From Dactylosporangium fulvum (GTDB taxonomy: Bacteria > Actinomycetota > Actinomycetes > Mycobacteriales > Micromonosporaceae): DNA of 64,000 nt. Position numbers and translations under genes: made by a program. Below, piece by piece: positions 51,228 to 59,429 of this stretch (the first letter of the stretch is position 1; every line of letters begins with the position of its first letter). The notes under the pieces are model-generated. The model saw only the letters and a program-made list of their open reading frames with translations. It searched no databases and had not been told where the DNA came from. The DNA lies in NCBI RefSeq assembly GCF_025137375.1, contig NZ_CP073720.1:5914501-5978500 (forward strand). The letters run 5' to 3'.

Positions 51228-51551
51228 TCAGCCGTTGCGCCGGCGCTGGCAGGGCATGCAGAAGCGGGCGTGCGGCAGAATCTCCAACCGCTCCCGCGGG
51301 ATGGACGCGCCGCACTGCTCGCAGGCGCCGTAGGTGCCGTCGGCGAGGCGCTGCAGCGCGCCGCTGACCTGCTCCACGCTCTGCCGGGTGGCGGCGAGCA
51401 GCGCCGTCCGGGTGTGGTCCTCGGCCGGGTCGCCGGTGTCGTCGGTGAGTTCGGTGAGCCTGGTCTTCTGCACCTCGAGCTCGTCGGTCAGCGTGGTGCG
51501 CAACTCGGCGAGCCATTGCAGGTCGTTGGTGGCACGGATATCGGTACTCAT
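51228..51551 (-). CDS. DksA/TraR-family C4 zinc-finger protein
   Basis: The 107-residue protein is a helical coiled-coil followed by a C4 zinc finger (CEQCGASIPRERLEILPHAR then FCMPCQ, that is Cys-x2-Cys-x17-Cys-x2-Cys). DksA-like proteins enter the RNA polymerase secondary channel. The coiled-coil tip contains DDTGDPAEDH, with acidic residues as in DksA. It may modulate transcription under stress. The ribosome site GGAAGGGA lies upstream, directly after a terminator-like hairpin. Confidence 0.88.
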   Translation of the reverse strand: MSTDIRATNDLQWLAELRTTLTDELEVQKTRLTELTDDTGDPAEDHTRTALLAATRQSVEQVSGALQRLADGTYGACEQCGASIPRERLEILPHARFCMPCQRRRNG

Positions 51552-51567
51552 GCCGGATCCCTTCCCG

Positions 51568-51604
51568 GAAAAAGAAAAAGGGCCGAAGCCGGAAGCTTCG
51601 CCCT
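51568..51604 (-). terminator. Intrinsic terminator/attenuator just before the DksA-like start
   Basis: On the minus strand a stem AGGGC-GAAGC/GCTTCG-GCCCT (one bulge) is followed by CTTTTTCTTTTTC, a true U-tract terminator, rare in this DNA. It ends 17 bases before the ATG, so it may stop read-through from 51825 or act as an attenuator of the DksA-like gene. Confidence 0.6.
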
Positions 51605-51824
51605 GGTGGCCGTCGTGGTGGTGAACGGATGTCCCGGCGGGCCTCGACCAGCGGGCAACGGGTTAGGCAACCCGTGGATGAACGCCACCGGAAACGCCGT
51701 GTGGCCTGCCCCGTCCGCACACAGCACGGCCGACACCGGTGTCGCACCCGCGACGCCGGCGTGGATCAGCTGCATGGCCAACGGCATCGCCCAACCATAG
51801 GCGCACCTGGCCCGGAAACCAACG

Positions 51825-52472
51825 CTAAATGCCGATTGGTCGTCGGCCACGGTGGCGAGACCGCGATGACACACCGTGTGCGGCCGCCGCTACAAGGAGA
51901 GATACCGCGGCGACACCGAGCATCCGGGCGGACAGCACCGGCGGGCGGGGCACCGGCGGCAGGAACGGTACAACCCGCTCGCGCGTGGCCGGGGCGAGCA
52001 CGGCGGCTGCCGTTCCCGCGGCACCAGCCGCCGCGGCCGTGCCCCAGAACAGTGCGGCCCGGCGCGGGACCGCCGGCGCCGGGCCGTGCCAGGCCGCGAT
52101 GCGCCGCCGGCGACCGAGGCGGGCGGACAGCGCCAGCCAGCCGGCCGCGCCCGCGGCGCTGGACGCCAGGTGCAGCGGCATCCACAACGGCACGCCGGGC
52201 AGCGCCTCACGCCCCAGGCCGGGCAGGCCGACCCGGGTGCCGGGCACGGCGGCGTGCGTGACGTGGTCCCAGGCGACGTGGCTGGCGGCGCCGAGCAGCG
52301 CCGAGCCGGCCGTGACCCACCAGGGGTGCCGCACGCCGCCGAGCGCGCCGTAGTCGCGGGCGGCGAACGGGCCGAGGCCCGGCAGGTGCGCGGCGACGGT
52401 CGGCGCCGCCCGGCGGACGAGCCGGGCGGCGGCCATGGTGGCCGGCATGATCGCGACTCTATCGGGGGCCAC
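51825..52472 (-). CDS. DUF4184-like membrane protein, apparently N-terminally short
   Basis: The 215-residue protein has about five hydrophobic segments. GSALLGAASHVAWDHVTHA near 57-75 resembles the conserved metal-like HxxxDxxTH motif of DUF4184 membrane proteins. As I recall the family, its usual N-terminal segment with SHAAAVLPL and the first helices is missing, so this may be a shortened member. The GTG at 52472 begins 7 bases after the antiporter stop. An ATG at 52448 is the alternative. Function unknown. Confidence 0.6.
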   Translation of the reverse strand: MAPDRVAIMPATMAAARLVRRAAPTVAAHLPGLGPFAARDYGALGGVRHPWWVTAGSALLGAASHVAWDHVTHAAVPGTRVGLPGLGREALPGVPLWMPLHLASSAAGAAGWLALSARLGRRRRIAAWHGPAPAVPRRAALFWGTAAAAGAAGTAAAVLAPATRERVVPFLPPVPRPPVLSARMLGVAAVSLLVAAAAHGVSSRSRHRGRRPIGI

Positions 52473-52479
52473 GCGTTGA

Positions 52480-54054
52480 TCACAGTCGTGTCTGGAGGTC
52501 CGTGCAGGCGGCGACCTCCTCGTAGTCGAGCTGCTGCAGCACGGCGCGGAGGACCTCGTCGTCGAGGTGGCCCAGGTCCCGTTCCCGGATCAGAGCCTTG
52601 CGCTGCTGGGCGAGGATCTGCTGGACCAGCTCGTGCGTCGGCTGGTGCAACACCCCGCGCATGTCCTCGTTCTCGTCCATCCGCTTCGGGCCGGCCGTGA
52701 GCATGTGTTCGACGCGCCGCTCGACGAGTTCGACGGCGGCGGCCTCGGCCCCGTCCTTCGACGCGGCGGCGCGCTCGGTGACCTGGCGCGCGGCCCGGCG
52801 CGCGACCTGCAGCGCCCGGTTCAGGGCGGCGTCGGCCATGCGGCGTTCGGCGGCGTTCTCGATGTGCAGCGAACGGACCAGGGGCTGCAGGGTGGCGCCC
52901 TGCAGCAGGATGGTGAGGACCGCGACCGACAGGGCCAAGGCCTGGATCAGGTTCCGGTTCGGGGTCGGTTGACCGGCGGCGGTCATGGCCGGGATACCGG
53001 CCGCGGCGGCGAGCGTCACGACGCCGCGCATGCCGGTCCAGGACAGCACCACGCCGTACTTCCACAGGCTCCGCCTGCCCGCGAGCGCCAGCGCGCTGAA
53101 GATCCACAGGGGGCGTATCAGGATCACGGCGAGCAGGACCAGTCCGACGCTGGCCATCAGCAGGACCGGCGCCGCCTCCTGCGTGGCGTCGCGCAGGATG
53201 AAGCGGACCTGCAGGCCCATGTACGCGAAGACGAACGCCTCGAGGACGAGGTCCGCGGTGCGCCACACCTGCCGGCTCTGCAGCCGGGTGGCGAAGGCCG
53301 CGCCGACGCTGTGGTGACCGACCCAGAAGCCCGCGGTGACGACGGCCAGCACACCGGAGGCCTGTAGTTGTTCCGCGGCGAGGTAGGCGACGAACGGCAC
53401 GAGGGCGCCGAGCACGGTTTCCAGGGCCGCGTCGCGCAGCCGTGGACGCAGGTGGTGGACGACCAGCCCGGCGGCGAGGCCGACGAGGACGCCGACGGTG
53501 GTCGCGTACAGCGCCAGCAGCACCGGCTGGCCGATGACCGGCCGCGTGCCGACAACCGCCGCGACGGCCACCTGGAAGGTGACCAGCGCGACGGCGTCGT
53601 TGACCAGACTCTCACCCGTCAGGACCGTCATGAGACGGCTCGGCAGCTTGAGCTTCCGGCCGAGCGCCACCGCGGCCACGGCGTCCGACGGGGCCAGCAC
53701 GGCGCCGAGGATGAAGGCACTGCCGAGCATCAGCGCCGGGATGAGCCAGAACGCGTACAACCCGACGGCGACGGCCGAGAACAGCACCAGGCCGACGCCC
53801 AGGGAAAGGATCGGCCAGAGGTCACGCCGGAAGCTCACGAACGACGTCTCCAGCGCGGCCGAATACAGCAACGGCGGCAGGACGACCGCCAGGATCAGTT
53901 CTGCGGGCAGTTCCAGCCTGGGCATCCCGGGCACGAACGACACCACCGAGGCGACCACGACGACCACCAGAGCGGCCGGCCATCCCCGACGATGAGCGGC
54001 GGCCGTCACCGCCACCGCGCCGATCACGACCAGGAGGAAGCCGACGCCGTTCAC
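52480..54054 (-). CDS. CPA1-family Na+/H+ antiporter
   Basis: The 524-residue protein has about 12 helices and a cytosolic tail of about 120 residues. ALETSFVSFRRD, LAPSDAVAAVALGRKL and TGESLVNDAVALVTF (the ND ion-binding pair) identify the CPA1/NhaP-type exchanger, with SWTGMRGVVTLAAA in helix 11. The tail is rich in Arg and Glu and ends with LDYEEVAACTDLQTRL. It exchanges Na+ or K+ for H+ across the membrane. It starts with GTG, and the DUF4184-like gene follows closely. Confidence 0.9.
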   Translation of the reverse strand: MNGVGFLLVVIGAVAVTAAAHRRGWPAALVVVVVASVVSFVPGMPRLELPAELILAVVLPPLLYSAALETSFVSFRRDLWPILSLGVGLVLFSAVAVGLYAFWLIPALMLGSAFILGAVLAPSDAVAAVALGRKLKLPSRLMTVLTGESLVNDAVALVTFQVAVAAVVGTRPVIGQPVLLALYATTVGVLVGLAAGLVVHHLRPRLRDAALETVLGALVPFVAYLAAEQLQASGVLAVVTAGFWVGHHSVGAAFATRLQSRQVWRTADLVLEAFVFAYMGLQVRFILRDATQEAAPVLLMASVGLVLLAVILIRPLWIFSALALAGRRSLWKYGVVLSWTGMRGVVTLAAAAGIPAMTAAGQPTPNRNLIQALALSVAVLTILLQGATLQPLVRSLHIENAAERRMADAALNRALQVARRAARQVTERAAASKDGAEAAAVELVERRVEHMLTAGPKRMDENEDMRGVLHQPTHELVQQILAQQRKALIRERDLGHLDDEVLRAVLQQLDYEEVAACTDLQTRL

Positions 54055-54134
54055 ACAGCGTGCGCTACCCCGTCACAGGGACCGCAAAAGCCGCCGCCGA
54101 GCATCCACCTGGACGGCTGCGGCACGGCCGACGC

Positions 54135-54851
54135 TCAGTGGTCCGGCGGCTGGTCGACCGCCAGGACCTTGAGCCGGTCCAGGTCGCGGACGACGATCCG
54201 GCGGTACCCTGTCCGGACGACCGCCGTCCGGCGCAACTCGGCCAGGGCCCGCTGCACGCTCGGCTCGGAGGCCCCGGCGAGGGCCGCGATCTCCGGCTGG
54301 CTGAGGGGCACGTCGACGAGCAGCCCGTCGGGGTGTGCCCGGCCGTAGCCGAGGCTGAGCTGGTAGAGCACCCGCGCGAGCCGGATGAGCACCGGGGCGC
54401 CGCCCAGATCGACACGGAACCGGGTCGCCTGCCGCAGCTTGGTCGTGATGCTCCGTTGCAGCACCGCGTTCACGCTCGGCCGCGCGGTGATGAACGCGGT
54501 CAGCGTGCCCGCGTCGATGACACGGGTGACCGTGTCGACCGCCGCGACCACCGTGGCCGAGCGCGGCCGGCCGTCGAGGGCGGCGAGCTCACCGACGACG
54601 TCTCCGGGCACCCGGACCGCCAGGAGGGTGGTGTGACCGGTGCTCGTGTCGCCGAGCACCTTGACGCATCCCTTGAGGAGCAGATGCACGTCGGTGCCCC
54701 CGGCGCCTTCGTGGATGAGGGTGGTGCCGCGGACGTGCCGGCGCACCGTGCCCAGCGCGAGGAAGGCCGCCCGGTCGTCGTCGCGCAACTCGCCGAGCAG
54801 GCCGGCCTGAGGCCAGCGTGGAACGCCCGCCCGCCCCGGACCCTCAACCAT
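54135..54851 (-). CDS. Crp/Fnr-family transcriptional regulator
   Basis: The 238-residue regulator has a cyclic-nucleotide-binding-like beta-roll (about 20-140; VPGDVVGELAALDGRPRSAT is the phosphate-cassette region, with Arg and Ser as in cAMP binders). A Crp-type winged helix follows (about 160-230; LSQPEIAALAGASEPSVQRA). No N-terminal cysteine cluster, so not an Fnr iron-sulfur type. It is divergent from the acyl-CoA ligase gene, with an inverted repeat between. Ligand unknown. Confidence 0.87.
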   Translation of the reverse strand: MVEGPGRAGVPRWPQAGLLGELRDDDRAAFLALGTVRRHVRGTTLIHEGAGGTDVHLLLKGCVKVLGDTSTGHTTLLAVRVPGDVVGELAALDGRPRSATVVAAVDTVTRVIDAGTLTAFITARPSVNAVLQRSITTKLRQATRFRVDLGGAPVLIRLARVLYQLSLGYGRAHPDGLLVDVPLSQPEIAALAGASEPSVQRALAELRRTAVVRTGYRRIVVRDLDRLKVLAVDQPPDH

Positions 54852-55092
54852 CCGCCACACCGCCGTCGGTCGGACCGGGCTCCCGGCCCGGCTCGCTGCA
54901 CCGCGCAGGCTACCCGGACCGGGCAACCCCTGGTCGACACCGCCGATCGTGTCGCACGGACGAGGCCACGCCGCCCGCGGGGAATGCGTCGACGAAACGT
55001 GGCGGCTACGGGAGGTGACCCAGGCGGCGGGCGGCTGTGGGTGCCCAGCTTGCGCATCACGGCGGCCAACTCCGGATCGGATGTCGCCGCCA
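54852..55092. promoter_or_regulatory. Divergent intergenic region, no gene seen
   Basis: The 312 bases between the Crp/Fnr and ligase genes (54852-55163) hold no plausible reading frame of their own. The only clear structure is the inverted repeat at 55093-55115, listed separately. Confidence 0.4.
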
Positions 55093-55115
55093 TGTGACCA
55101 CCATCTCATGTCACA
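55093..55115. promoter_or_regulatory. Inverted repeat TGTGAC-N11-GTCACA
   Basis: Perfect 6-bp arms with an 11-base spacer lie 49 bases upstream of the ligase ATG and beside the Crp/Fnr gene. The arms resemble Crp half-sites, but the spacing is wider than the classic N6. Confidence 0.5.
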
Positions 55116-55163
55116 CCCGGACGGGGGTAGCGCGCAGCGGGCGGCCCGGCCATCCTGCCAGGC

Positions 55164-56783
55164 ATGTTGTCGTATGCCTCCGGGACCTCCGACGTGCCGC
55201 TGATCGGCGAGACCATCGGCGCGAACCTGGAACGCACGGTCGCCCGCTTCGGCGACCGCGAGGCTCTGGTCGACGTTGCGGCGGGCAAGCGGTACACCTA
55301 TCGCGAGTTCGACGCGGCGGTGAACCGGGTGGCGCTCGGCCTGCTGGCCCGCGGCGTGGCGAAGGGCGACCGGGTGGGCATCTGGGCGCCGAACTGCGCC
55401 GAGTGGGTGCTGGTGCAGTACGCGACCGCGAAGATCGGGGCCGTCCTGGTCAACGTCAACCCGGCGTACCGCACCCACGAGCTCGCCTACGTGGTCCGCC
55501 AATCGGGCATGTCGCTGCTGATCAGCGCGGTGTCCTTCAAGACCTCCGACTACCGGGCGATGATCGCCGAGATCGGCTTCGACCGCACGGTCCTCATCGG
55601 CGAGCCCGGGTGGGACGAACTGTTGGCGGAGCAGGCCGGCGCGGCCGACCTCGAGGCGCGCGCCCGGGAACTCACGTTCGACGACCCGATCAACATCCAG
55701 TACACCTCCGGCACGACCGGGTTCCCGAAGGGCGCGACGCTGTCGCACCACAACATCCTCAACAACGGGTACTTCGTCGGGGAACTCGTCAGCTACACCG
55801 AACAGGACCGCATCTGCATCCCGGTGCCCCTCTACCACTGCTTCGGGATGGTGATGGGCAACCTCGCCGCCACCTCCCACGGCGCGTGCATGGTGCTGCC
55901 CGGCCCTGGGTTCGACCCGGCGGCGGCCCTGCGCGCCGTCGCCGACGAGCGGTGCACCTCGCTGTACGGGGTGCCGACCATGTTCATCGCCGAACTGGGC
56001 CTGCCGGACTTCGCCGGCTACGACCTGACCGGCCTGCGCACCGGGATCATGGCCGGCTCCCCCTGTCCGGTCGAGGTGATGAAGCGGGTCGTCGCCGAGA
56101 TGCACATGACCGAGGTCGCGATCTGCTACGGCATGACCGAGACGTCACCGGTCTCCACGATGACCCGGCCCGACGACAGCCTCGACCGGCGGACCGGGAC
56201 CGTCGGCCGGGTGCTGCCGCACCTGGAGTCGAAGGTGGTGGACCCGGAGACCGGGCTGGCCGTCCCGCGCGGCGAACCGGGCGAGCTGTGCACGCGCGGC
56301 TACTCGGTGATGCTCGGCTACTGGGGCCAGCCGGAGGCCACCGCCGAGGCGATCGACGCGGCCCGCTGGATGCACACCGGCGACCTGGCGACGATGGACG
56401 CCGACGGGTACGTCAACATCGTCGGCCGGATCAAGGACCTGGTCATCCGCGGCGGCGAGAACGTGTATCCGCGCGAGGTCGAGGAGTTCCTCCACACCCA
56501 CCCGGACATCGCCGACGTCCAGGTCATCGGGGTGCCGGACGCCAGGTACGGCGAGGAGCTCATGGCCTGGATCGTGATGCGGCCGGGTACGCAGCCGCTC
56601 ACCGCCGAGGCGGTGCGGCAGTTCTGCGCGGGCCGGCTGACGCACTACAAGATCCCGCGGTACGTGCACATCGTGGACGGCTTCCCGATGACCGTCACCG
56701 GCAAGGTGCGCAAGGTGGAGATGCGCGAGATGGCCGTCGACATCCTTGACCTGCACGACGCCGCAGTGGTCAGGAACGCCTGA
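55164..56783 (+). CDS. Acyl-CoA synthetase (AMP-binding family)
   Basis: The 539-residue enzyme activates a carboxylic acid, probably a medium- or long-chain fatty acid, as acyl-AMP and then acyl-CoA. YTSGTTGFPKG (about 177-187) is the P-loop, CYGMTETSP near 330 the adenine/acyl site, WMHTGDLATMD near 405 the hinge region, and GKVRKVEMRE near 515 carries the catalytic Lys. CATCCT ends 7 bases before the ATG, so the transcript may be leaderless. Divergent from the Crp/Fnr gene. Confidence 0.9.
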   Translation: MLSYASGTSDVPLIGETIGANLERTVARFGDREALVDVAAGKRYTYREFDAAVNRVALGLLARGVAKGDRVGIWAPNCAEWVLVQYATAKIGAVLVNVNPAYRTHELAYVVRQSGMSLLISAVSFKTSDYRAMIAEIGFDRTVLIGEPGWDELLAEQAGAADLEARARELTFDDPINIQYTSGTTGFPKGATLSHHNILNNGYFVGELVSYTEQDRICIPVPLYHCFGMVMGNLAATSHGACMVLPGPGFDPAAALRAVADERCTSLYGVPTMFIAELGLPDFAGYDLTGLRTGIMAGSPCPVEVMKRVVAEMHMTEVAICYGMTETSPVSTMTRPDDSLDRRTGTVGRVLPHLESKVVDPETGLAVPRGEPGELCTRGYSVMLGYWGQPEATAEAIDAARWMHTGDLATMDADGYVNIVGRIKDLVIRGGENVYPREVEEFLHTHPDIADVQVIGVPDARYGEELMAWIVMRPGTQPLTAEAVRQFCAGRLTHYKIPRYVHIVDGFPMTVTGKVRKVEMREMAVDILDLHDAAVVRNA

Positions 56784-56812
56784 CCCGCTGCGGCGGCCGT
56801 GCGGTCGGGCGG

Positions 56813-57412
56813 CTACCAGCCGTAGTTGGAGCTACCGGCCGGGGCGGTCGGGCGCACGGGCGCGTCGGGGTCCACCGCATACCTGACCGGTACCGCCTCG
56901 GCGTCCTGGTATGGCGGGGTCAGGCCGAGCCCGTCGATTCCCACCGGACGATCGCGCTCCGCCACCGGCTCGGACACCGGGTCACCGGCCCGTGCCGGCC
57001 GGCGCCAGCGGCGCATGCTGAGCGCCCCGACCAGCAGCAGCACCCCCAGCACCATCGCGGTGCCGGTCCGGATCGGCGCGGCCAGGTCGACGTGCCGGCC
57101 GGCCAGCGACGCGTCGTCGGCGAACAGGTCGAGCACCCAAGACGGTGAGACCAGCAACAGGGTGTTGCTCAACGTGTACGCCGCGCCCATCACCAGCGCG
57201 CCCAGCGGCGAGAAGTGCAGCGAGCCGAGCATGCCGAGCAGCAGCCCGGCCGCGGCCAGGAACAGCAGCGGGCGGACGAAGTCGTCGGGTCGCAGCGTGC
57301 CGTTGCCGGCGTCGGCGAACACCGTGGCGGAGTGCCCCTGCCCGAGGGCCAGCAGGACCCAGGCGAGCGGAGCGACGACGAGCGCGGCGATCAGGGTTGC
57401 GATGTGACGCAT
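56813..57412 (-). CDS. Four-helix membrane protein, hypothetical
   Basis: The 199-residue product has helices at about 4-24, 48-66, 69-90 and 112-132. A positively charged loop (MRRWRRPARAG) and a cytosolic-like tail rich in Pro, Asp and Val follow. I do not recognise the family. The ATG faces the divergent NsrR gene. Nothing in sequence ties it to nitric oxide defence. Confidence 0.7.
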   Translation of the reverse strand: MRHIATLIAALVVAPLAWVLLALGQGHSATVFADAGNGTLRPDDFVRPLLFLAAAGLLLGMLGSLHFSPLGALVMGAAYTLSNTLLLVSPSWVLDLFADDASLAGRHVDLAAPIRTGTAMVLGVLLLVGALSMRRWRRPARAGDPVSEPVAERDRPVGIDGLGLTPPYQDAEAVPVRYAVDPDAPVRPTAPAGSSNYGW

Positions 57413-57611
57413 GCCGGCGGCCTACCGGGTTCCGCGTGCCGAGGCGGGCCGGTCACCCCGGCCGACTGCTGGTGCAAACATTCGTCGTCCCTTCTCTGGA
57501 CAAGTACGGATCGACGTCACCTGACGGTGCAGTCCCACTCAAGAAGCGAAAGAGCACCGCGAATTGTCACATCTCGGCGAAAGGTGCACGAGCGTGACCC
57601 CGGCCATAAAG

Positions 57612-57642
57612 AAGACTCTAAGACTCCTCTTTGGAGTACGGT
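57612..57642 (+). promoter_or_regulatory. nsrR: NsrR promoter and candidate operator
   Basis: TACGGT (57637-57642) ends 6 bases before the GTG, the spacing of a leaderless transcript. Over the -10/-35 spacer lie a tandem AAGACTC pair and an inverted ACTCC-N5-GGAGT (57623-57637), a plausible NsrR autoregulatory site. Confidence 0.45.
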
Positions 57643-57648
57643 CGAGTC

Positions 57649-58077
57649 GTGCGCCTCAACCGCTCCACCGACATCGGTCTGCGCATCCTCATGCTGGGTG
57701 CCACCCGCGACGGTCTGCTCACCATCGACGAGCTGGCCGACGCCGTCGAGGTGCCACGGCACCACCTGGCCAAGGTGGTGCAGCGGCTGCAGCACATGGG
57801 GCTGCTGGAGACCGTGCGCGGACGCAGCGGCGGGGTGCGCCTCGCGCCCACGGCCCACACGACATCCGTCGGCGGGCTGGTGCGTGAGCTCGAAGGCGAG
57901 ACGGAGGTCGTCGACTGCACCGGCGACCCGGCCTGCCCGCTGAACCAGGGCTGCCGGCTGCGCGGGGCGCTGCGGCGCGCGCAGGAAGCCTTCTACGCCA
58001 CCCTCGACCCGATCACGATCAGCGACCTCACCGCGCCACCGGTGCGGCAGGTGCTGCTGAGCCTGGGCCGCGCCTGA
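57649..58077 (+). CDS. nsrR: NsrR, Rrf2-family nitric-oxide-sensing repressor
   Basis: The 142-residue regulator has an Rrf2 winged helix (about 1-65) and three cysteines at 90, 96 and 102 (DCTGDPAC then NQGC, spacing Cx5Cx5C). These bind a [4Fe-4S] cluster in NsrR, and the spacing equals that of Streptomyces NsrR. NO destroys the cluster and relieves repression. The flavohaemoglobin gene follows 43 bases later. The leaderless-type -10 supports the GTG at 57649 rather than the in-frame TTG at 57631. Confidence 0.9.
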   Translation: MRLNRSTDIGLRILMLGATRDGLLTIDELADAVEVPRHHLAKVVQRLQHMGLLETVRGRSGGVRLAPTAHTTSVGGLVRELEGETEVVDCTGDPACPLNQGCRLRGALRRAQEAFYATLDPITISDLTAPPVRQVLLSLGRA

Positions 58078-58120
58078 ACCCGCGGTCCCTCGTCCCCTCG
58101 TCCCCTCGTCTGGAGTGACC

Positions 58121-59329
58121 ATGCTGTCTGCCGCCAACGTCCCGATCGTGGAGGCGACCCTCCCGATCGTCGCCGACCACCTCGACACCATCTCGGGCGT
58201 GTTCTACGACACGATGCTGGGCGAACAGCCCGACCTGCTCAACCTGTTCAGCCGCAGCGCGCAGGCCACCGGCGAACAGCGGCAGGCGCTGGCCGGCGCG
58301 GTCGCGGCCTTCGCCGCGCACCTGGTCGGCACGGGACCGGACGCCACGATGTTCGAGCACCTGGTGGACCGGATCGCGCACCGGCACTGCGCCCTGGGCA
58401 TCCGGCCCGAGCAGTACACCATGGTCGGCCGCTACCTGCTCGGAGCGGTCGGCACGGTCCTCGGCGACGCGGTCACCCCGCAGATCGCCGCCGCCTGGGA
58501 CGAGGTCTACTGGCTGTTCGCCACCCGGCTGATCGGCCGCGAGGCGCGCCTCTACGCCGAGTCCGGAGCGGACAGTGCGGACCCGTGGCGCGAATACGTC
58601 GTGGCCACCAAGGTCGCCGAGGCACACGACACGGTGTCGTTCATCCTCACGCCGGCCGACGGCCGTCCCGCTCCGCGGTTCCTGCCCGGACAGTACGTCA
58701 CCGTGGCCGCCGACCTGCCCGACGGCACCCGCCAGCTCCGCCAGTACTCGCTGTCGCAGTCCGCCGCCGGGGAGACCCTGCGGATCACTGTGCGCCGTGT
58801 GCGCGGAACCGGCGGCGCACCGGACGGCGTCGTCTCCGGCTTCCTGCACGACCACACGGACGTCGGCGACCGCCTGCGGCTGAGCCAGCCCTACGGCGAC
58901 CTGACCCTGCGCTCCGGGAACACACCACTGCTGCTCGTCAGCGCCGGGGTCGGCATCACCCCGATGGCCGCCATCCTCGACCACGTCGCCCGCACCCAGC
59001 CGGCCCGGCACATCACCGCCGTGCACGCCGACCGCAGCGTCGACCGGCACCCGCTGCGCGCCGACGTCCACGCCAACGGCGCACGGCTGCGCTCGTTCGA
59101 CCACCTCGTCTGGTACGAGCAGCCCACCCCGGGCACGTTCACCGGCCTGGTCGACGTGGACGCCATCCCGCTGCGCCCCGGCGCGGAGGTCTACCTCTGC
59201 GGGCCGATCCCGTTCATGCGAACGGTCCGGGCCGGCCTGCACCGCCGCGGCATCCCCGACGAGCGGATCCGCTACGAGGTGTTCGGCTCGGAACAGTGGG
59301 GTCCCACCCTCGTTCCGACGCCGGCCTGA
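58121..59329 (+). CDS. hmp: Flavohaemoglobin, NO dioxygenase
   Basis: The 402-residue enzyme converts NO and oxygen to nitrate. The globin domain (1-140) has Tyr29 (B10), Gln53 (E7) and the proximal His89 in RHCALGIRPEQY. The FAD domain has RQYSLS, and the NAD domain has GVGITPMAA and the terminal FGSEQWGP. GGAGTGACC before the ATG decides the start. It follows nsrR in one operon and should be induced by nitrosative stress. An upstream GTG at 58115 is less likely. Confidence 0.93.
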   Translation: MLSAANVPIVEATLPIVADHLDTISGVFYDTMLGEQPDLLNLFSRSAQATGEQRQALAGAVAAFAAHLVGTGPDATMFEHLVDRIAHRHCALGIRPEQYTMVGRYLLGAVGTVLGDAVTPQIAAAWDEVYWLFATRLIGREARLYAESGADSADPWREYVVATKVAEAHDTVSFILTPADGRPAPRFLPGQYVTVAADLPDGTRQLRQYSLSQSAAGETLRITVRRVRGTGGAPDGVVSGFLHDHTDVGDRLRLSQPYGDLTLRSGNTPLLLVSAGVGITPMAAILDHVARTQPARHITAVHADRSVDRHPLRADVHANGARLRSFDHLVWYEQPTPGTFTGLVDVDAIPLRPGAEVYLCGPIPFMRTVRAGLHRRGIPDERIRYEVFGSEQWGPTLVPTPA

Positions 59330-59429
59330 ACAGACCACGGTGACGGCCGGATCAGGGCACCGCGGCACGCTGGTGCAGCAGCGGCGCCGGCGCGGGCAGC
59401 CGCACCGTGGACGTAGCCGACCGAGGTGG

